64,000 bases of DNA from Streptomyces luteolus (GTDB lineage: Bacteria > Actinomycetota > Actinomycetes > Streptomycetales > Streptomycetaceae): NCBI RefSeq assembly GCF_029968015.1, contig NZ_JASCIS010000018.1, positions 62,001 through 126,000 of the forward strand. The letters run 5' to 3'. Within the stretch, counting starts at the first letter, position 1. Every line of letters starts with the position of its first letter. The position numbers were made by a program, and so were the translations under genes. Of the stretch, positions 34,234 through 41,843 are shown one piece after another. The notes beneath the pieces are model-generated. The model saw only the letters and a list, made by a program, of their open reading frames with translations, was not told the origin of the DNA and searched no databases.

Positions 34234-35214
34234 GTGCGGGTGGCCCTGCTGATCGGCACGCTCACCGAGCTCGACACCTGCCACGCCCTGTACGCCAATG
34301 CCCTGACCGCGGACGGCCACGAGGTGTGGGTCGGTTCGGTCAATCATCTGACGGGACACGGCCCCGACGTGCGGACCGCCGCATGCCGCGTGGACACCCA
34401 GGTGAAGGCGTACGCGGCGGCGCCAGGCGGGCCGCGGGCGCGCACCCTCGCAGACATGGACGCCGTCTGGATCCTCAACTACCCGCAGCCCAGCGTCCAG
34501 ACGGAAGCGTGGCAGCTGCTGTGGCGGCTGGGCAGGCGCGTCCCGTTCGTCAACGACGTCACCGGCATCCTGATGCTGGGCAACAAGACCAACCTTTCGG
34601 TCGTGGTGGACGAGCGGCACCTGCCGCGCACCGTCATCGCGAACTCCTACGCCGAACTGGCCGCCGTACACGCCAAGGATCCCGGCGCTACCTGGCTGGT
34701 CAAGCCGACGGACGACGACGCGGGCGCCGACGTGTACGTCCTTGAGCCGGGCTCCACCAACAACCGGGTCCTGCTGCAGTCCATGACCGGGAACGCGGAG
34801 GTGACCGAACTGCTCACCAAGGGCAACCTGGCCGGATTCCGGGGCCGCTACTGCGCCTTGCAGGAGTTCGTAGCGCACACCGAGGAGAAACGCGTGATCA
34901 TTGCGGCAGGCGTCCCGGTGGCCCAGCAGGTGCACCACCTGGCGCCGGACGAGCACCGCGGCAACACCGCCCACCGCGCCCGCTGCGCCGACACCCTTCT
35001 CACCGAGGCCGAGCACGAACTGTGCGTACGTATCGGCGCCCGGCTGCGTGAGTACGGCATCCGCTTCGCAGGGATCGACATGGCGTATCCGTACGTCTTC
35101 GAATGCAACGTCGTCAACCCCGGTGGCCTGGACGAACGCATCGCACTGGGCCTGCCCGATGTCACAGGAGACGTCGTGCGGGCGCTGCTGGCCGACACGG
35201 CGGCCGGGCGATGA
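34234..35214 (+). CDS. ATP-grasp ligase of the glutathione-synthetase/RimK type
   Basis: Predicted 326 residues. GshB-like order is visible: RVALLIGTLTELDTCHALYA at the start; DAVWILNYPQPS; FVNDVTGILMLGNKTN; the ATP-binding WLVKPTDDDAGADVYVL; RYCALQEFVAHTEEKRVIIA; DEHRGNTAHRARCADT; and the metal/phosphate block GIDMAYPYVFECNVVNPGGL. Such enzymes join a carboxylate to an amine through an acyl phosphate. GTG 34234 lies 6 nt after GAGGAG; ATG 34228 touches that site and is less likely. Its stop overlaps the next start (ATGA), so it is made with the M20 hydrolase. The substrate is unknown; a small peptide or gamma-glutamyl amide is plausible. Confidence 0.85.
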   Translation: MRVALLIGTLTELDTCHALYANALTADGHEVWVGSVNHLTGHGPDVRTAACRVDTQVKAYAAAPGGPRARTLADMDAVWILNYPQPSVQTEAWQLLWRLGRRVPFVNDVTGILMLGNKTNLSVVVDERHLPRTVIANSYAELAAVHAKDPGATWLVKPTDDDAGADVYVLEPGSTNNRVLLQSMTGNAEVTELLTKGNLAGFRGRYCALQEFVAHTEEKRVIIAAGVPVAQQVHHLAPDEHRGNTAHRARCADTLLTEAEHELCVRIGARLREYGIRFAGIDMAYPYVFECNVVNPGGLDERIALGLPDVTGDVVRALLADTAAGR

Positions 35215-36437
35215 CCGTCATCGGGCGGACGGCGACAGACCTGCTGCGCGATCTGGCGGCCGACGCCCGGCGCATCCTCCCCGGCGTCATCGCCATCCGG
35301 CGCCGGCTGCACCGCCAACCCGAGCTGGGCCTGCATCTGCCCCGCACCCAGCACACCGTCCGCTCGGCACTGACCGACATCGGACTGACTCCCGTGGACG
35401 GGCGACGGCTCAGCTCCGTCACGGCCGTCCTCGACGGCGCCGCACCCGGACCGACTCTACTGCTGCGCGCCGACATGGACGCCTTGCCCCAACAGGAGGA
35501 CACCGGACTGGAGTTCGCCTCCGAAGTGCCCGGTGCCATGCACGCCTGCGGTCACGACACGCACACCGCCATGCTGATCGGCGCTGCCCGCCTCCTCGTC
35601 GCGCGCAGGCAACATCTGGCGGGACGGGTGGTGTTCATGTTCGAGCCCGCCGAAGAAGCAGGCGGCGGCGCCCTGCACATGATCGAGGAAGGGGTGCTGG
35701 GACCGCCCGGAGGTGATCCGGTCTCGGCCGCGTTCGCCCTGCACATCACCACACGCTTCGCATCCGGCACGGTCCACCTCAAGCCCGGCCCCACCTTCGC
35801 CGCCGCCGACCTGCTGCACATCACGGTGCGTGGCGCCGCGGGCCACGCATCCGCCCCGCACCTCGCGCTCGACCCGATCCCCGTCGCCTGCGAGATCGTG
35901 CAGGCACTGCAGACGATGATCACGCGGACCGTGCATGTCTTCGATCCCGCCGTGCTCACCGTCGCCCGCATTCAGGCAGGCACGACCACCAACATCATTC
36001 CCGAGACCGCACGGATCGAAGGCACCTTCCGCACCCTGTCCGCCGCCACTCGCGTCGCCGTGCGGGATGCCGTCACCCGGGTCGCGCAGCATGTGGCGGC
36101 GGCCCACAGGGCCACTGCCGAGGTCGAGTTGACCGAAAACTATCCGCCCGTCGTCAACGATGAGCAGTTCACCGCCACGGCCACCGTCTGCGCGGCGGCC
36201 GCACTCGGCCCGGACCGGGTACACCTCCTGCCGGAGCCCTCCATGGGCGCGGAGGACTTCTCGTACGTCCTCGAACGCGTCCCCGGCGCGATGGCCTTCC
36301 TCGGCGCCCGCCAGCCGCACAAGCGTCCCGAGGAAACGCCTGACTGCCACTCCAACCGCGTCATCTTCGACGAGGACGCCATGGCCACCGGTATCGCCCT
36401 GCACGCCGGTGTGGCCTGCGGCCACCTGGCCCGATAG
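35211..36437 (+). CDS. M20-family amidohydrolase (N-acyl-amino-acid/dipeptide hydrolase type)
   Basis: Predicted 408-residue zinc hydrolase. Metal and catalytic blocks: LLLRADMDALPQQEDTGLEF, MHACGHDTHTAMLIGAARLL (His-Asp), MFEPAEEAGGGALHMIEEGV (Glu-Glu), a dimerisation domain with RGAAGHASAPHLALDPIPVA, TTTNIIPETARIEGTFRTL, and the closing MGAEDFSYVLERVPGAMAFL (His/Glu end). This is the IAA-amino-acid hydrolase/hippuricase branch of M20, which removes an acyl group from an amino acid or splits dipeptides. It overlaps the ATP-grasp stop by 4 bp, implying coupled synthesis of a ligase and a hydrolase. A diverged scrap of the same type lies at 32120-32205. Confidence 0.88.
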   Translation: MTVIGRTATDLLRDLAADARRILPGVIAIRRRLHRQPELGLHLPRTQHTVRSALTDIGLTPVDGRRLSSVTAVLDGAAPGPTLLLRADMDALPQQEDTGLEFASEVPGAMHACGHDTHTAMLIGAARLLVARRQHLAGRVVFMFEPAEEAGGGALHMIEEGVLGPPGGDPVSAAFALHITTRFASGTVHLKPGPTFAAADLLHITVRGAAGHASAPHLALDPIPVACEIVQALQTMITRTVHVFDPAVLTVARIQAGTTTNIIPETARIEGTFRTLSAATRVAVRDAVTRVAQHVAAAHRATAEVELTENYPPVVNDEQFTATATVCAAAALGPDRVHLLPEPSMGAEDFSYVLERVPGAMAFLGARQPHKRPEETPDCHSNRVIFDEDAMATGIALHAGVACGHLAR

Positions 36438-36877
36438 GAGGCACGCTTGTACGTTGCCCAGCCTCGCCCTGCAATTCACCGCCCGTGAAGCTCGGGTTTG
36501 CTGCTCACGTTCTGGGCAACGCCGGTGCGGTGCAGGTGATCGCCAACGGGCGAGAGGTCGAGGATGTGTGACAGCACGGAGAGGTTGAACGGCTGCGTTA
36601 CACGGCCACGGACTGAGCATCCCGACAGATACAGGAACCTGCCTGCGCAGTCGCCGAATCGGCGCTGGCGGTGCGGGGGTTACTCCTTGCCAGTGATGGC
36701 GACCGGCGCCCGCGAGTCCAAGACGCTCCGGCAGGCTGAACGGTTCAGCGGCGGGACGGGAGTGGGCCAACACGCCCGGCTGCACTTGCGGTTGGAGCAG
36801 GTGACAGGGTCGTCCCCACACCGGCACGCGGTAAGTCGCCGGCCTTGGCGCCATCTTGCGGGCTCCAGGCTGGTCGT
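36438..36877. other. 440-bp stretch without an intact gene
   Basis: Contains a 10-bp inverted repeat (CGTTGCCCAG and CTGGGCAACG about 55 nt apart, from 36452) that could end the M20 transcript. Between 36484 and 36597 a short coding-like frame (VKLGFAAHVLGNAGAVQVIA, then a stop and ERLRYTATD) looks like another gene scrap. Nothing else was recognised. Confidence 0.4.
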
Positions 36878-37293
36878 ATGCCAGAAACGGATCGCATTTC
36901 CGGAACATACAGCCTGACCAGCAGCCACAACTACGACGAGTACATGAAGGCGATCGGGGTGAGCCTCCTCAACCGGCAGATCGGCAGCCAGCAAAATCCC
37001 AAGATCGTAGTGACGCTCAGCGGCGAGCAGGGGAGCAGGGGAGCATCAAGACGATCAGCAGCCCGAAGACCAGGCAGCAGGACTTCGTCCTGGGCGAGGA
37101 GTTCGACGGCATGACATTCGACGGACGGGACGCACGCACGGTCATCACGCGCGAGGACAGCTCCCTCGTCGAAGTACTGCGACTCAAGGACGGGCTGACC
37201 CTCAAACACACCTGGGAGTTCACTTCCGAGGGCCTGGAGATGACGCTGGAGGGGGGCGGGACCAGCGCCAAGCGCACCTACAAGCGCGCGTAA
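36878..37293 (+). pseudogene. Metazoan-type fatty-acid-binding protein (iLBP) gene, broken by an 8-bp duplication
   Basis: If one copy of a GAGCAGGG tandem duplication (37025-37040) is removed, the frame encodes 135 residues, the usual iLBP size. The N-terminus GTYSLTSSHNYDEYMKAIGV fits the cytosolic fatty-acid-binding-protein signature (G-x-aromatic-x-hydrophobic, then NYD/E). After the repair point it continues with GSIKTISSPKTRQQDFVLGE, EEFDGMTFDGRDARTVITRE, SSLVEVLRLKDGLTLKHTWE and LEMTLEGGGTSAKRTYKRA; the terminal R-T-Y is the lipid-carboxylate motif. The other usual arginine, near residue 106, is not evident. The family is a ten-strand lipid-carrying barrel thought to be largely animal. 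The gene lies between the M20 hydrolase and the convergent oxygenase. Confidence 0.8.
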
Positions 37294-37299
37294 CGGCCG

Positions 37300-38088
37300 T
37301 GCGGCGGCACCTGACCGGCCACAACCCGGCGACTGCCCCTGCGCCGCGACCCGCGTCCTCCATCGAGTCCTCTCCAGACCAGCCGGTCGTCCCCACGCAG
37401 CCTGGACGATGACGTGATCTGCATGTCGAAATGCGCCGCAGGGAGCCGTACTTGCGCGCCACGGCGAAGTCACGCAGGACGACGGTGCGGCGTGCGCCGG
37501 GCCGTGTGAGCGGCTGACGCGGTGGGCGGTGGTGTCGCTGCGCAGCAGATACGCGTCGCCGGGCCGATGGTGGGCGGTGCGGACCGAGGGGGTGTCGAGG
37601 TCGCCCAGCGACGAAGCTCCCGCGGCGTACTCCAGGAGGCCGCCGTCGGCGGGGGTCTCGGGGGCTTCGAGGAAGAGGACCAGGGCGTAGGGGTAGTCGT
37701 CTGTGTGGGCGCCGTGGGTGTCGCCTTGGCGGTGGAGAATGTTCAGTACGTGCCGCTCGACTGGATCGTCCACGTCGGTCACCTCATCTCCGGTGAGTGC
37801 CCTGAGCCAGGCACGCAGTCTGCGGTCGGCGTAAGCCGCAGGGATGGCTTCGGAATCTCTGGAGATCATGTGGCCGCCGAGGGTGGTCATGTGGCGGGGT
37901 GAGCCGTCCATGCACTCCATGGCGAAGTCACGGCGACGTGCGAGTGCCTCCAGCCGCGCTGCCTCTTCCAGCAGCCTGGCCAGCCCTCGCGGGGTGAGCA
38001 GCCCCGGCAAGGGAAGATACCCGTCCGCCTGGAATCGCCGACGCCCTTGTTCCGCCACCGACGTCGGCGTGCAAGGGAACAGGAACAT
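37300..38088 (-). pseudogene. 2OG/Fe(II) oxygenase (ArpA/BesD-like), one-base frameshift
   Basis: ATG 38088 has AGGAGG 8 nt upstream. The first 192 residues read as a 2OG-Fe(II) dioxygenase: FQADGYLPLPGLLTPRGLAR, NILHRQGDTHGAHTDDYPYA with iron ligands His128 and Asp130, VLFLEAPETPADGGLLEYAA, and HHRPGDAYLLRSDTTAHRVS with distal His189. HxD is intact, so hydroxylation rather than the HxG halogenation of BesD is expected. Near 37512 one C seems lost from a CCC run; restoring it gives HRVSPLTRPGARRTVVLRDF then AVARKYGSLRR, a natural continuation. The true end is uncertain; a further frame change may occur near 37435. Confidence 0.68.
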
Positions 38089-38877
38089 GAGGATGACCTC
38101 CTGTCTCCGGCCCGAATACGAGAGTCGTTCCCGTTCCGGGGCCGGGTTCTTCACGAGACCGATAGCAGCTGTCCAGCTTCGGGTACAGGCCGGCCTGGAG
38201 CCGCCCTCGACCCACCAGAACAAGAGGCACTGGACCGTCGCTTGTCCCCCCACTCGGCTGAAACCGGCGCGGTTTGCCCTGACCGGAGGCCATCCGGGCG
38301 CGTTCGCCTGCGCCAGCCCCGTGGAGGCAGCCGAACGAGTACTCGACATGCGTGCGGGAATCGAACGGAACTGATCACCTGCGTGGAGTACCAGGCCACG
38401 CCCCGGGTCGGAACCCCCTTCCGAGTCGGAGCGCCCCGTCCAGGCGGTCCCTCAGGTACCAGCGTCCAGCGTCACCAGAGGGATGACTCGCGGTCGGTGA
38501 TGCCACCGGTACCGGGTTTGAGCATCAAGCACTTCGGCCTCACGCGGGCCGCTTGCCCGTGACCAGCGCCTTGGTGAACGGCAGGCGAGTTGTTCCGCAC
38601 GGGAGGGTGCTGTGAAATGCCGCATCGGCGAGCGCCATGCCGGTGGCGGCACGCATGCCATCGGTCAACCGGACCTTCAGCTCCGACTCGACCTCGGCAG
38701 GGGACCCGAAAGCCCCTCGGCCCGCTGGCGCTGTTCTGGTGGGACCGGATCCGCAGGCCCCTGCGCAACTCCCGCGTCTGGCTCACCCGCGGACTGCACC
38801 ACGACTCTGCCCGGCCGGGATTCCGACTGCCGTGGTGGCCCCGCTGGCCCCGCCACGTCACGGGCCGGGCTACCGGG
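38089..38877. other. 789-bp stretch with only gene scraps
   Basis: Two coding-like pieces on the plus strand have GC-rich third positions but no start or family: LKPARFALTGGHPGAFACAS to a stop at 38374, and PLGPLALFWWDRIRRPLRNS with RGLHHDSARPGFRLPWWPRW at about 38700-38880. The rest, including the 5' region of the oxygenase, shows nothing recognisable. Confidence 0.35.
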
Positions 38878-39240
38878 TCAGTCGGTAGCGAAGCAGCCGG
38901 GCTCGGGCGTCTGTTGCTGACAGGCCAGAGCCGTCGCGAGGGTCTCGTCCGACAGCTCGTCCGCGTCCGTGTAGGCGGCGGCCCCGCTTCCGAAGCGCTT
39001 GGCCGTCCGCTCCAGTGCGGCCACGGCCTTGAGGGCGGCAACCGGGGAGTCCTGCACGAGACGGTCCAACTGCCCCTCGATCTGCTCCAGCAGGGTGGTC
39101 ACCTCGTCGGGCAGTGGGACAGTTCGCGCCTCCACCTCGTTCAGGTGCTTCTCCCAGTCGGCCAAGGGCTCGGGTGAGGGGAAGTCCTGGCACGAAGGAG
39201 TCGACCTGGTCCCAGTCGATCGGATACTCCGTCTCACCCC
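38878..39240 (-). pseudogene. Hypothetical helical protein, one-base frameshift and no start
   Basis: The 3' frame encodes PEPLADWEKHLNEVEARTVP, LLEQIEGQLDRLVQDSPVAA, LKAVAALERTAKRF and a Cys-containing end CQQQTPEPGCFATD. Upstream, ETEYPIDWDQVDSFVP is in another frame; deleting one G in CCAGGAC near 39191 joins them as DSFVPDFPSPEPLADW. No start codon follows the upstream stop at about 39243, so the 5' end is lost too. Helical, acidic, unrecognised. Confidence 0.45.
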
Positions 39241-39619
39241 GCTACCCGCACGAGCACGCGGCACGGGCCCTCGCGGCCATGGGCCTGTTCAACTGGCCTC
39301 GGTAGGCCCACCACTCGCGCGTCTCATAGAAGTTGGACCCGCTCCCCGGGCCCAGGTACGCCTTCTTCGGTTCGTTTCCGTCCGCAAGGACGGCGGCGCT
39401 CGTCCAGCGCTCGCTGATCGGTCGCTACAACGAGCTTGCTGAGGGCGTGTGTTGACGCTCAACCCCGGCGAGTCGGGGCACTACCCGAGCACGTCCGGTC
39501 GGCACTCTGGGAGCGGGATGAGAATCCCGATGTCTGAATGTTTCGGTCCCTGCCGAAGAACGCTGCGCTCTGCCCACGGCGGTGTGAGGATGCCCCGAAC
39601 AACACACGCAGGGGGAAAA
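39241..39619. other. 380-bp stretch before the repeat-protein gene
   Basis: Plus-strand scraps HEHAARALAAMGLFNWPR (stop at 39305) and RTAALVQRSLIGRYNELAEG (stop near 39455) look like ends of lost genes. The region just before 39620 should hold the promoter of the repeat-protein gene; no clear -35/-10 was identified. Confidence 0.35.
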
Positions 39620-40198
39620 ATGGCGATCAAGAAGGTGCTCGCGCGTACGTCGATAGTCGCCCTTCTGACGGCGAGCGGAGTCGTGGTGGGGACTGGCTTG
39701 GCCGTGGCCGGGGATGGCGACGGCTCGCCCGGCGGGACATTCGCTCCGGTGGCGGATGACTACGGCGGCGGCTATTCAACCGCACTGAAGCCTGTGGATG
39801 GTGGCTCCGCCGACGGCACGGGCGTCGCGCCGTCGGGTGACGGGCACGGCGCCCCTGGAGCCGGGTTGGCTCCGCTGGGTGATGACCACGGCTCGCCGAC
39901 CAGCGGCGTCGCGCTCATGGGTGACGAATCCGGCTCGCCCGGTGGCGGGAGCATGGCGCTGACCGGTGACGGGGACGGAGCCCCAGGCGCCGGGATGTCA
40001 CCCCCCGTCAGCGAGTGGGACGTCGGCACTATGGAAGCCGGTAACGGTTCACCCGTGGGCGGCCCTGCGCCTATGAGTGAGAGCGACGGGGCGCCAGGTG
40101 AGACAGGTCTGGTACCGATGGGCGAGAACGAAGGCGCGCTCGGCGGGGCTGGCGTGTCTCCGCTGTTCGACGGCGATGGCGAGGGGGACGACTACTAG
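39620..40198 (+). CDS. Secreted acidic repeat protein (about ten 14-residue units)
   Basis: Predicted 192 residues. ATG 39620 follows GGGGGA. The first about 30 residues are a signal peptide (MAIKKVLARTSIVALLTASG, then VVVGTGLAVA). The remainder consists almost wholly of degenerate units of about 14 residues with the pattern G-D/E-x-x-G-A/S-P-G-x-G-x-x-P-x, for example GDGHGAPGAGLAPL, GDDHGSPTSGVALM, GDGDGAPGAGMSPP and GENEGALGGAGVSPL. The protein is strongly acidic, has no Cys, and ends DGDGEGDDY. It resembles extracellular scaffold or metal-binding linkers, but no family was recognised. Spacing of Asp/Gly could bind Ca2+, which is a guess. Confidence 0.72.
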   Translation: MAIKKVLARTSIVALLTASGVVVGTGLAVAGDGDGSPGGTFAPVADDYGGGYSTALKPVDGGSADGTGVAPSGDGHGAPGAGLAPLGDDHGSPTSGVALMGDESGSPGGGSMALTGDGDGAPGAGMSPPVSEWDVGTMEAGNGSPVGGPAPMSESDGAPGETGLVPMGENEGALGGAGVSPLFDGDGEGDDY

Positions 40199-40236
40199 AG
40201 CTCCATCAGTCACTGGCGACGGCTTCGGGCTACGCA

Positions 40237-40710
40237 TCAGGTGGCTGCGGTCGGCCAGAACTGCACCAGAAGCCACGCTTCCGGCTCACTGACCGCGTCA
40301 TCGTCGAGGTCGTCGGCCTCTTCGTCGTACGCGAAGGGCACATCGCTCAGCTTCCAGGAGGCCCTCGCCCGCCACCGGCCTGGCCACGGGAGGTCGATCG
40401 CCTCGGCGCCGCCCGCAGCGATCAGGTTCTGCCCCAGGTGACCGCTCGGGGCATCCAGGACGAAGTCACCACCGCGGTCCCAGGCGCCCCCGTCGAGGGG
40501 AGCCTCGCCATCCCAGACCTGCAGCCGCAACTCCAGCCTGATGACCTCCTCCTCGCACTGGAAGAGGACCTTTCCCGGGGTGGTGGTGAACCACTCGTCC
40601 CCTCCCTGTGGCAGCGGCGGCGCCTCGCGACCAGCCTGCACATCTTCAAGGCCCAGCAGGCGGTGGTCCATGGTCGACTGGTGCACGCGCTCTTCCAGTA
40701 TCCGTGCCAC
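40237..40710 (-). CDS. Hypothetical protein (157 residues)
   Basis: GTG 40710 follows GAGGAAGAG at good spacing. The protein has an orderly mixed alpha-beta look: HRLLGLEDVQAG, EWFTTTPGKVLFQCEEEVIR, LELRLQVWDGEAPLDGGAWD, RGGDFVLDAPSGHLGQNLIA, LPWPGRWRARASWKLSDVPF, and an acidic end YDEEADDLDDDAVSEPEAWL. No signal or membrane segment. I do not recognise a family; small Streptomyces proteins of this look often sit beside toxin-immunity or sporulation genes. It converges on the repeat-protein gene. Confidence 0.62.
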   Translation of the reverse strand: MARILEERVHQSTMDHRLLGLEDVQAGREAPPLPQGGDEWFTTTPGKVLFQCEEEVIRLELRLQVWDGEAPLDGGAWDRGGDFVLDAPSGHLGQNLIAAGGAEAIDLPWPGRWRARASWKLSDVPFAYDEEADDLDDDAVSEPEAWLLVQFWPTAAT

Positions 40711-40892
40711 TCGTAACTCTTCCTCACCCTTCCTCGACTCATCTGCTCGCCCTGAGCGCGCTCCGGGCATCGCGACCGCGCACGGCCTGAGTCTCCCGAC
40801 TTCGGGTGGGCCGCCCCGAGTTCGGGCGCGGCGAGGTCATGTGTGGCTCAAGCCGGGCCGTATCGCCCTTGCCTCTTCGGCTGTCACGGCGG

Positions 40893-41339
40893 TCAGTCCT
40901 CGTCGAGGATCCTGTCGAGGGCGTTGTCGAGGGCATCGTCGATCCCGCCCAGGATTGCCTCAGAGCCGAACGGGACCAGAGCATGGGTGTATTCGAGGTA
41001 CTGGAGCAGAGCCCTGTGATCAACGTGCAGCAACGTTTCGCCATCCAGCTCGCGGACCCGGATCCGGACCTGTAAGTCCAGTCCGTCGAAGGCTTCGGGC
41101 TCCACTGCCACTGCCCCGATTCCGGCCGCACCGGTCAGGCCGGCGGACAGTAGGTCGCGCGAGAGGCGCCACTTGCTGCTGTCCGTGTCGGGTGCTGATG
41201 TGCTGACGGTGACCACGTACGGATTATTGGCGCTGAAGCGTAAGTGCACGTCACACGGCACGAGTTCGGCCCCTTGGCTGATGGCGCCCTTTGCGACGGC
41301 ATCGAGCTTCTCATTGCCTCGGTACTCACTGGGGATCAC
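40893..41339 (-). CDS. SsgA-like sporulation/cell-division protein (accessory paralogue)
   Basis: Predicted 148 residues with the SALP pattern: VHLRFSANNPYVVTVSTSAP, WRLSRDLLSAGLTGAAGIGA, VRIRVRELDGETLLHVDHRA, LLQYLEYTHALVPFGSEAIL and a C-terminal acidic helix DDALDNALDRILDED. It is clearly more diverged than the probable SsgD at 11015-11431 (the middle GDGDVRV block is replaced by IGAVAVEPE). GTG 41339. Function in septation or wall remodelling is inferred from family. It lies at the right end of the island. Confidence 0.72.
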   Translation of the reverse strand: MIPSEYRGNEKLDAVAKGAISQGAELVPCDVHLRFSANNPYVVTVSTSAPDTDSSKWRLSRDLLSAGLTGAAGIGAVAVEPEAFDGLDLQVRIRVRELDGETLLHVDHRALLQYLEYTHALVPFGSEAILGGIDDALDNALDRILDED

Positions 41340-41752
41340 TTCGGTCCGCCCTTCGCGCCGGTAGCTGTTTCCGTTGTATGGAATCGGTGTTCCACGCCAT
41401 CGAACCTAGCTCTGGCCGGCGCTCATGTTCGGCATATGCCGGAAGGGCAGTCGGTTGACTCAACTCCTTCACATGACGTTCGGGACGAGTCGCACCTGAG
41501 GTAAAAGATCACGGATGTTGGCACAGCCATGAGGCCTGCTCACTGCCGTCGGTTCACACCAACGCCCCCTGCCGCAAGGGATCCGTGTCACCCCGCATGC
41601 CGGCCCATCACACATATCCCCGCTGGCCACCGGATACGACGAGTACCAGCGTCACGGCCCGTGCGGGGGCGCAGCGCGAGCGCGCGGAGCTGCTTGCGGC
41701 CGCGTACGCGGAGCTGGAGGGGAGTTGTGCGTCGGCTGAGGCGGTGCTGTAT

Positions 41753-41831
41753 ATGCGGCTGGCGCCGCGTGGCTGCGGCGCTTCGGGGCCGGCCCCCGGA
41801 CCCCGCTCCTCAAACGCCGGAGGGGCTGATC
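41753..41831. repeat. Dispersed repeat, copy 6, in a 500-bp gap
   Basis: In the gap 41340-41843, ATATGCGGCTGGCGCCGCGT (41753-41772) is the exact complement of part of the repeat at 52072-52091, and CTCCTCAAACGCCGGAGGGG lies at about 41811-41830. Just before it a coding-like scrap, QRERAELLAAAYAELEGSCA, runs into the repeat. Confidence 0.65.
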
Positions 41832-41843
41832 CTTCAGCCCCGG

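Noticed and set aside
37220..37293. Overlap of oxygenase and FABP-like genes at their 3' ends
   Set aside because: The extended oxygenase frame depends on unproven frame changes, so real overlap cannot be claimed.
37300..38088. Radical halogenase of the BesD type
   Set aside because: The first iron motif is His-Thr-Asp; halogenases have Gly or Ala in place of Asp, so hydroxylase chemistry is expected.
27001..41800. Integration at a tRNA gene with attL/attR
   Set aside because: No tRNA-like sequence or long flanking direct repeat was found at either island edge by eye.
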